Part shown: positions 1 through 4,520 of the stretch, piece after piece
Numbering within the stretch: position 1 is the stretch's first letter
How the letters are laid out: every line of letters begins with the position of its first letter
From: Candidatus Rokuibacteriota bacterium
GTDB lineage: Bacteria; Methylomirabilota; Methylomirabilia; Rokubacteriales; CSP1-6
Direction: 5' to 3'
Length of the DNA stretch: 6,979 nt
NCBI GenBank assembly: GCA_003221595.1
Contig: QHSM01000395.1
Span: 1 to 6,979 of the forward strand
The notes under the pieces: generated by a model
What the model was told of the DNA's origin: nothing
Databases searched by the model: none
What the model saw: only the letters and a program-made list of their open reading frames with translations
Translations under genes and position numbers: made by a program

Positions 1-204
1 GTGCGACGCGCGGCACAGCTCGATCGTTCCGGGAGCGAGCGGCTTCCCGGTCGCGTCGATCGCCGCGCCGCCCACCAGCCCGCGCTCGAACTCGAACGTC
101 GTGCCCGTCCCCTTGCCCACCGCCTCGAGGACGCGGATGGCTTCGGGGATCACTTCCTGACCGATCCCGTCGCCCGGCAGAACCGCGATACGGTACGTCG
201 CCAT
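1..204 (-). CDS. leuB: 3-isopropylmalate dehydrogenase, N-terminal 68 residues (cut by window edge)
   Basis: This is the start of 3-isopropylmalate dehydrogenase, which oxidatively decarboxylates 3-isopropylmalate to 2-ketoisocaproate with NAD+ in cytosolic leucine synthesis. The visible protein opens MATYRIAVLPGDGIGQEVIP. The LPGDGIGxEV motif at residues 8-17 is the hallmark of the isocitrate/isopropylmalate dehydrogenase family, and a GGAAID stretch follows at about residues 45-50, as in LeuB. The ATG abuts the leuA stop codon directly (TAGATG), which implies translational coupling and supports the start. Only about a fifth of a normal protein of about 360 residues is present because the window ends; nothing indicates a broken gene. 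A tartrate or isocitrate dehydrogenase relative is possible from the motif alone, but the position directly after leuA makes LeuB by far the best call. Confidence 0.9.
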   Translation of the reverse strand, partial: MATYRIAVLPGDGIGQEVIPEAIRVLEAVGKGTGTTFEFERGLVGGAAIDATGKPLAPGTIELCRASH

Positions 205-1479
205 CTAGGGCCCGACCTCCTTCATGCGCTGTGCCGACGCCCGCGCGACCCGGTTGAGCGCGCTGAGGTACGCCCGGGCACTCGCCTCGATGACGTCGGT
301 CGAGGCTCCCCTGCCGGAGACCAGCGTGCCGTCAAAGTCGATCTTCATGGAGACCTCGCCGATCGCGTCCTTGCCCCACGTCGCCGAGCGCAGCGCGTAA
401 TCTTGAAGCCGTCCCTTCACGCCCGTGATCGCCTCGATCGCCGCCAGCACGGCGTCGATCGGCCCGTCGCCCACGCCCGAGTCCTGGAACGTCTGTCCCT
501 CTTTCTTCAGGCGCACCGTCGCCGACGGCACGACGCCCGTGCCGCTGATGACGTGGAGGTAGTCGAGCTCGTAGAGGGGCGCGACCGGCTGGGTGGCCTC
601 GTCGGTCACGATCGCCATCAGGTCCTCGTCGTAGACTTCCTTCTTGCGGTCGGCGAGGTCCTTGAACGCCTTGAAGGCCCGATCGAGCTCGCCGCCGGCC
701 AGGGCGAAGCCGAGCTCCTTGAGCCGCGCCGAGAGGGCGGCCCGCCCGGAGTGCTTGCCCAGGACGAGCTTGTTGGCCGGTCGGCCGATGTCCTCGGGGC
801 GCATGATCTCGTAGGTCAGCTTCTCCTTGAGGACCCCGTCCTGATGGATGCCGGCCTCGTGGGCGAACGCGTTCTCGCCGACGACCGCCTTGTTGGGCTG
901 CACGTGCACGCCGGTGATGTGCGAAAGCAGCCGCGACGTCTTGAAGATCTTGCCGGCGCGCTCGCCGATTCCGTTGATCGTGCACTCCACCTGCCGGGCG
1001 CCGTGCATGATGGCGGTGAGCGAGTTGGCCACCGCCTGGCCGAGGTCGTTGTGGCAGTGAACCGACAGGACTACCCGGTCGAGGCCGTGCACCTTCTCGC
1101 GGATGCGGGCGATCCGCTCGCCCCATTCGCGGGGAATCGCGTAGCCGACCGTGTCGGGGATGTTGATGATCCCGGCCCCGGCCTCGATCGTCGCCGACAG
1201 GACGTCGCACATGTAGTCGAAGTCGGAGCGCGACGCGTCCTCCGGCGAGAACTCGACGTCCTCGCAGTAGCCGCGAGCGTGCCGGACCGCGTCGACCGCT
1301 TCGATACCACACTGCGGGACGGCGAGCAGGCGCCCGGCTTCTCCATGAACACGATGGAGAAGCTCGAGATGGCGCGCCAGCTGGCGCGCCATCTCGAGCT
1401 TCTCCATCGTGTTCATGGAGAAGCCGGGCGCCTGCTCGCCGTCCCGCAGTGTGGTATCGAAGACGATGACGCGGTCCAT
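205..1479 (-). CDS. leuA: 2-isopropylmalate synthase, open frame but internally damaged (palindrome insertion/deletion plus second deletion)
   Basis: LeuA condenses 2-ketoisovalerate with acetyl-CoA, the committed step of leucine synthesis. Recognisable parts are FDTTLRDGEQ (residues 7-16, metal ligand D8 and catalytic Arg), EDVEFSPEDASR (73-84), NIPDTVGYAIP (106-116), the metal-binding HCHND (141-145), NAFAHEAGIHQDG (203-215), and a complete C-terminal leucine-sensing dimer domain (about 298-424, including GxGPIDAV and STDVIEAS). The start ATG follows an AGGGGG ribosome site that overlaps the pssA stop. The frame is open, but 424 residues is short for a family of about 510. Residues 37-60 are antisense translation of the gene's own start, caused by the 164-bp palindrome, and replace about 84 barrel residues. 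After GERAG (172-176) about 27 residues are missing, including the Asn metal ligand; K177 follows directly. As written the protein should be inactive. Restoring both segments gives about 511 residues, so the parent gene was probably normal. This is a pseudogene if the sequence is real, or a misassembled intact gene otherwise. Confidence 0.88.
   Translation of the reverse strand: MDRVIVFDTTLRDGEQAPGFSMNTMEKLEMARQLARHLELLHRVHGEAGRLLAVPQCGIEAVDAVRHARGYCEDVEFSPEDASRSDFDYMCDVLSATIEAGAGIINIPDTVGYAIPREWGERIARIREKVHGLDRVVLSVHCHNDLGQAVANSLTAIMHGARQVECTINGIGERAGKIFKTSRLLSHITGVHVQPNKAVVGENAFAHEAGIHQDGVLKEKLTYEIMRPEDIGRPANKLVLGKHSGRAALSARLKELGFALAGGELDRAFKAFKDLADRKKEVYDEDLMAIVTDEATQPVAPLYELDYLHVISGTGVVPSATVRLKKEGQTFQDSGVGDGPIDAVLAAIEAITGVKGRLQDYALRSATWGKDAIGEVSMKIDFDGTLVSGRGASTDVIEASARAYLSALNRVARASAQRMKEVGP
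1299..1462. repeat. Perfect 164-bp zero-spacer palindrome inside leuA
   Basis: Bases 1299-1380 and 1381-1462 are exact reverse complements, 82 bp per arm, with no spacer and no mismatch. I checked this base by base. Beyond the perfect arms, four mismatches in five positions are followed by another 10 complementary bases (1284-1293 with 1468-1477), so an imperfect structure reaches 97 bp per arm. The right arm is the authentic leuA 5' end (codons 6-33). The left arm is its inverted copy, still read in the leuA frame. The centre, GGCGCGCCAGCTGGCGCGCC at 1371-1390, is itself self-complementary. Long spacer-free palindromes of this size are normally unstable in bacteria because SbcCD-type nucleases cut the hairpin, which points to an artefact or a very recent event. 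Confidence 0.97.
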
Positions 1480-1482
1480 ACG

Positions 1483-1488
1483 CCCCCT
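1483..1488 (-). promoter_or_regulatory. Ribosome binding site of leuA overlapping the pssA stop
   Basis: On the minus strand AGGGGG lies three bases before the leuA ATG, and its first two bases are the last two of the pssA TAG stop (TAGGGGG). A ribosome ending pssA therefore sits on the leuA initiation region, consistent with coupled translation. The spacing is short, which makes this a moderate rather than ideal site. Confidence 0.55.
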
Positions 1489-2281
1489 ACGTCGACTCCT
1501 TGCTGGCCAGCTCGACCGGCGCCGCGACGGGACGGCCGAGGACCAGGCGGTGGACCGGTCCCGACAGCGCGTAGCCGGCGAAGAGCACGAACAGGAAGAG
1601 ATCGTGCTTGGTGGCCACGATCATGATGGCCAGCACGACGACCAGCAGCGTCTGCAACGGGCGTCGCCGGACGAAATCGACTTCCTTGAAGCTCCAGTAG
1701 CGGAACGTCGACACCATCAGGAGCGCCAGGACTCCGGCGGCCGCCGCCAGCGTGACCTGGATCCAGCGCGTCGGCGGGGCGTCGCCGAGCAGGAGAATGC
1801 TCGCGGCCACCACCCCGGCCGCCGCCGGGGTGCTCAGACCGATGAAGAAGCGCCGGTCGACGGTGCCGGTCTGGACGTTGAAGCGGGCGAGCCGCAGGGC
1901 CCCGCAGATGACGAACAGGAAGACGCCGAACCAGGCCGGGCGGCTCAGGTCCTTGAGCGCGTAGGAGTACACGAGAAACGCCGGCGCCACGCAGAACGAG
2001 ACGACGTCGGCCAGCGAGTCGAACTCGACCCCGAACTGACTGGTCGCCTTCATGAGGCGGGCCACACGGCCGTCGAGCAGGTCCATGATCATCGCGACGA
2101 AGATCGCCAGCGACGCGTCGGCGTACCGCCCCTCGACCGTGAGCAAGAGCGCGAAGAAGCCGCAGAAGAGGTTGCCGGTGGTGAGCAGGCTCGGCAGCAG
2201 GACGATGCCGCGCCGCCGGTTGTCGCGGAGCTCGTGCCAGCGCCGCCGCCTCGATCCCTTGCCCCGTCTCATCATCGTCAT
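1487..2281 (-). CDS. pssA: CDP-diacylglycerol--serine O-phosphatidyltransferase (PssA, membrane type II)
   Basis: PssA transfers phosphatidyl from CDP-diacylglycerol to L-serine, giving phosphatidylserine and CMP at the inner membrane. The 264-residue protein carries the complete CDP-alcohol phosphatidyltransferase signature: D67, D70-G71, A74-R75, G84, D88 and D92 with exact DGx2ARx8Gx3Dx3D spacing, so all metal-binding and catalytic aspartates are present. A basic N-terminus (RRRGKGSRRRR-like, residues 5-24) precedes several hydrophobic segments at about 36-66, 95-112, 115-125, 165-195 and 205-240, which fits an integral membrane enzyme. The start ATG overlaps the psd stop as ATGA and has GGGG eight bases upstream (2290-2293), favouring it over in-frame ATGs two and three codons later. 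Its product is the substrate of Psd, encoded immediately upstream. A phosphatidylglycerophosphate synthase is the alternative for this fold, but the psd pairing supports PssA. Confidence 0.93.
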   Translation of the reverse strand: MTMMRRGKGSRRRRWHELRDNRRRGIVLLPSLLTTGNLFCGFFALLLTVEGRYADASLAIFVAMIMDLLDGRVARLMKATSQFGVEFDSLADVVSFCVAPAFLVYSYALKDLSRPAWFGVFLFVICGALRLARFNVQTGTVDRRFFIGLSTPAAAGVVAASILLLGDAPPTRWIQVTLAAAAGVLALLMVSTFRYWSFKEVDFVRRRPLQTLLVVVLAIMIVATKHDLFLFVLFAGYALSGPVHRLVLGRPVAAPVELASKEST

Positions 2282-2907
2282 GACGATAACCCCAGCAGCG
2301 TGACGCCGCCGCGGACCCGGTCCCCGACCCGGACCCGGACGTCGGTCCCACGCGGCATGCAGCAGTCGGTCCGTGAGCCGAACCGAATCATGCCGAAGCG
2401 CTCGCCGACGGCGAGCTTGTCGCCCGGTCCCACGCGGCAGACGATCCGCCGCGCCACGACGCCCGCGATCTGCACGACGGTGACCCGGGCGCTGTCACCC
2501 TGGAGGTGCACCATGCAGCGCTCGTTGCCGGCGCCCGCCTCCGGCCGGTACGCGGGGACGAAGCGGCCCTGCGAGTACACGACGCCGGCGACGAGGCCCC
2601 CGATCGGCGCGCGATTCACGTGCACGTCCAGGGGCGAGAGAAAGATCGCGACCCGTACGGCCGGACCGACGAACGGATCGCTGATCTCGTCGACCTGGGT
2701 CACGCGGCCGTCGGCCGGCGCCAGCACTCCGCCCGGGATCGACGGGACCTCGCGCTCCGGGTCGCGGAAGAACCCGAGAGAGGCGAGCGCCGCGGCCGCG
2801 AAGGGCGCCGCCAGCCCGCGCCGGCCCACGAGGGCGAGCCCGGCCGCGATCGCCGCCGGGACGGCGACGAACGGCCAGCCCTCGGGCGCGAGCGGGAAGC
2901 GGTTCAT
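2278..2907 (-). CDS. psd: Phosphatidylserine decarboxylase, short form (proenzyme)
   Basis: Psd decarboxylates phosphatidylserine to phosphatidylethanolamine using a pyruvoyl group made by self-cleavage at an internal serine. The 209-residue protein matches the short Psd form. It has two hydrophobic N-terminal segments (about 11-28 and 32-47) that anchor it to the membrane, then FFRDPER (46-52), APADGRV with the probable catalytic D66, SPLDVHVNR with H96, and RFGSRTD, in which cleavage is expected between G177 and S178. This would give a beta chain of about 19 kDa and a small alpha chain carrying the pyruvoyl. The open frame extends upstream into ilvC, but the ATG at 2907 is the right start: it overlaps the ilvC stop by one base (TGATG) and begins just before the family-typical first helix. 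The double cysteine after the cleavage site (C182-C183) is unusual to my eye. pssA follows with a 4-bp overlap. Confidence 0.93.
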   Translation of the reverse strand: MNRFPLAPEGWPFVAVPAAIAAGLALVGRRGLAAPFAAAALASLGFFRDPEREVPSIPGGVLAPADGRVTQVDEISDPFVGPAVRVAIFLSPLDVHVNRAPIGGLVAGVVYSQGRFVPAYRPEAGAGNERCMVHLQGDSARVTVVQIAGVVARRIVCRVGPGDKLAVGERFGMIRFGSRTDCCMPRGTDVRVRVGDRVRGGVTLLGLSS

Positions 2908-3914
2908 CACCCGATCCGCGGCGGCTTGATCCAGGACATCATCGAGCGCAGGCGCTTGCCGACCTCCTCGATCGGATGCTCGGCGTCCCGCCGGCGCATG
3001 GCGAGGAACCCGGCGCGGTTGGCCTGGTTCTCCAGCACCCACTCCCGGGCGAACTGGCCCGACTGGATCTCGCCGAGGATCTTCTTCATCTCGGCCTTCG
3101 TCTGGTCGCTCACCACGCGCGGTCCGCGTGTGTAGTCACCGTACTCCGCGGTGTCCGATACGGAATAGCGCATGTACGCGAGCCCGCCCTGATAGAACAG
3201 ATCCACGATCAGTTTCATCTCATGCATACATTCAAAGTACGCCACTTCGGGTTGGTATCCGGCTTCGACCAGAGTTTCATACGCCGCCTTGATCAAATGC
3301 GAGATGCCGCCGCACAGCGTGGTCTGTTCTCCGAATAGATCTGTTTCTGTTTCTTCTTTAAAGGTCGTCTCGATCACGCCCGCCCGCGTGCAGCCGACCC
3401 CCTTGCCGTAGGCGAGCCCGAGATCGCGCGCCTTGCCGGAGACGTCCTGGTAGACCGCGAGCAGCGCCGGGACGCCCGGGCCCTGCGTGAAGAGATCGCG
3501 CATCACGTGACCGGGCGCCTTGGGGGCGATCATGGTGACGTCCACGTCGGGCGGCGGCACGACCTGATTGAAGTGGATGTTGAAGCCGTGCGCGAACATG
3601 AGCATCTTGCCCTTGCCGAGCCCGCCCTTGATCTCGTGCTCGAACACGTGCCGCTGACTCTGGTCCGGGAGCAGGATCATGATCACGTCGGCCATCTGCG
3701 CGGCCTCGTTCACGGTCGCGACGCGCAGGCCTTCCTTCTCGGCCTTCGCCCAGCTCTTCGAGCCCTTGTAGAGCCCGACGACCACGTCCTGGCCGGAGTC
3801 CTTGAGGTTCAGCGCGTGTGCGTGGCCCTGGCTGCCGTATCCGATGATCGCGATCTTCCGGCCCTTGAGCAGGCCGAGATCGGCGTCCTGGTCGTAGTAG
3901 ATCTTCGCGGGCAT
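2907..3914 (-). CDS. ilvC: Ketol-acid reductoisomerase (NADP+), class I
   Basis: IlvC isomerises and reduces acetolactate and acetohydroxybutyrate to the dihydroxy acids of valine and isoleucine synthesis. The 335-residue length is typical of class I enzymes. The Rossmann motif GYGSQGHAHALNLKDSG spans residues 25-41, and a cofactor-specificity loop KGSKS (50-54), with serines suited to the NADPH phosphate, follows. Catalytic residues are visible: H109, K132, Mg2+ ligands D192 and E196 (DLFGE), E228 and E232 (ECMHE), and S253 (SVSDTAEYG). AGGAAAGGA ends six bases before the ATG. ilvC follows ilvN by 30 bp, and its stop overlaps the psd start. Oddity: codons for residues about 185-264 have far lower GC than the rest (TTT, AAA, GAA, ACA, CTA), although the amino acids look normal. 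This suggests a recombined or chimeric middle section. The gene itself appears intact. Confidence 0.97.
   Translation of the reverse strand: MPAKIYYDQDADLGLLKGRKIAIIGYGSQGHAHALNLKDSGQDVVVGLYKGSKSWAKAEKEGLRVATVNEAAQMADVIMILLPDQSQRHVFEHEIKGGLGKGKMLMFAHGFNIHFNQVVPPPDVDVTMIAPKAPGHVMRDLFTQGPGVPALLAVYQDVSGKARDLGLAYGKGVGCTRAGVIETTFKEETETDLFGEQTTLCGGISHLIKAAYETLVEAGYQPEVAYFECMHEMKLIVDLFYQGGLAYMRYSVSDTAEYGDYTRGPRVVSDQTKAEMKKILGEIQSGQFAREWVLENQANRAGFLAMRRRDAEHPIEEVGKRLRSMMSWIKPPRIG
3123..3362. other. Low-GC codon patch within ilvC
   Basis: By hand count, 3181-3360 is about 49% GC, against about 75% for 3421-3480 in the same gene. On the coding strand the run F185-E196 uses TTT AAA GAA GAA ACA GAA ACA GAT CTA, then many CAT, TAT, GAA, GGA, CAA, TGT and GTA codons up to about residue 264, whereas flanking codons end almost always in G or C. 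The reading frame and catalytic residues are preserved. Edges are approximate. Confidence 0.75.
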
Positions 3915-3920
3915 CGTGTG

Positions 3921-3930
3921 TCCTTTCCTC
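3921..3930 (-). promoter_or_regulatory. Ribosome binding site of ilvC
   Basis: The minus strand reads GAGGAAAGGA, with the last AGGA six bases before the ilvC ATG. It lies in the 30-bp gap after ilvN, the largest gap in the window. No hairpin or promoter is apparent in that gap, so ilvC probably starts translation independently on the shared transcript. Confidence 0.7.
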
Positions 3931-3944
3931 GCGGTCGGTGAGTG

Positions 3945-4520
3945 TTAGTCGGCGAAGCCGACCACCTTCAGGTCGTCCACGGTGCGTGGCTTCCGCGGCG
4001 GCTCGCCGCGCCGGACGCGCGTCTTCGGGCCGCGCGCGATCGCGACCTTGCCGGTGCGGACGATCTCCTGGATCCCCATCGGACGCAGGAGCTCGATCAG
4101 CGCCTCCAGCTTGCCCTCGTCGCCGGTGGCCTCGAGGACGAACGAGACCGGTGTCACGTCGACCACCCGCGCGCGGAAGATGTCGGCGGTCCTCAGGATT
4201 TCCGCCCGGTTCGACGGCTCGGCGTTGACGCGGATGAGGACCATCTCGCGCTCGACGTGACTCTCGTCGGTCAAGTCGGTCACCTTGATCACATCGATGA
4301 GCTTGTGCAGCTGCTTGGTCGCCTGCTCGATCACGAACTCGTCGCCGCGCACCACCAGCGTCATCCGGGACACCGACGGATCGAGCGTCTCACCGACCGA
4401 GAGGCTCTCGATGTTGTACCCGCGCGCCGAGAAGAGGCCGGCGACGCGGGAGAGCACGCCGAACTTGTTCTCCACCAGGACTGCGATCGTGTGCTTCCGG
4501 GGCTCGTTGCCGTTCTGCAT
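3945..4520 (-). CDS. ilvN: Acetohydroxyacid synthase, small (regulatory) subunit
   Basis: This subunit activates the catalytic subunit IlvB and confers feedback inhibition by branched-chain amino acids. The 191-residue protein begins with an ACT domain (about 9-85) containing TIAVLVENKFGVLSRVAGLF and RGYNIESLSVG, followed by the AHAS small-subunit C-terminal domain (about 88-165, HVEREMVLIRV to RTGKVAIARG). G21 and N36 correspond to the glycine and asparagine (G14, N29 of E. coli IlvH) involved in valine binding, so valine sensitivity is plausible. F20 sits where many homologues have proline (ENKPG). The C-terminus has an extra basic tail of about 25 residues beyond the usual end. The ATG follows the ilvB stop with no spacer (TAGATG), which favours coupled synthesis in matching amounts. 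I call it ilvN; the name ilvH would be equally acceptable. Confidence 0.96.
   Translation of the reverse strand: MQNGNEPRKHTIAVLVENKFGVLSRVAGLFSARGYNIESLSVGETLDPSVSRMTLVVRGDEFVIEQATKQLHKLIDVIKVTDLTDESHVEREMVLIRVNAEPSNRAEILRTADIFRARVVDVTPVSFVLEATGDEGKLEALIELLRPMGIQEIVRTGKVAIARGPKTRVRRGEPPRKPRTVDDLKVVGFAD

Noticed and set aside
1299..1462. Palindrome as a terminator, attenuator, IS terminal repeat or CRISPR-like element
   Set aside because: There is no T-run for termination, it lies inside coding sequence, no transposase or target duplication is present, and there are no spaced repeats. Both arms are leuA coding sequence, so a fold-back copy explains it fully.
1..1626. Long plus-strand open frame of 541 codons opposite leuA
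   Set aside because: It has no recognisable motifs, is rich in Arg/Asp/Ala/His as expected for the antisense of a GC-rich gene, and part of it is created by the palindrome. leuA and leuB on the other strand have clear family motifs.
1409..2929. Plus-strand frame starting MFMEKPGACSPSRSVVSK, also found as a minus-strand frame start at 1352
   Set aside because: The identical starts on both strands are a direct consequence of the 1299-1462 palindrome. The rest is antisense to pssA and psd with low-complexity composition.
2278..3042. Longer 254-residue version of Psd starting inside ilvC
   Set aside because: The extra N-terminal residues are the out-of-frame reading of ilvC. The ATG at 2907, overlapping the ilvC stop, gives the usual short Psd length and N-terminus.
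3915..3944. Possible promoter or terminator in the ilvN-ilvC gap
   Set aside because: The gap is only 30 bp, contains the ilvC ribosome site, and has no visible hairpin, T-run or -10/-35 pair.
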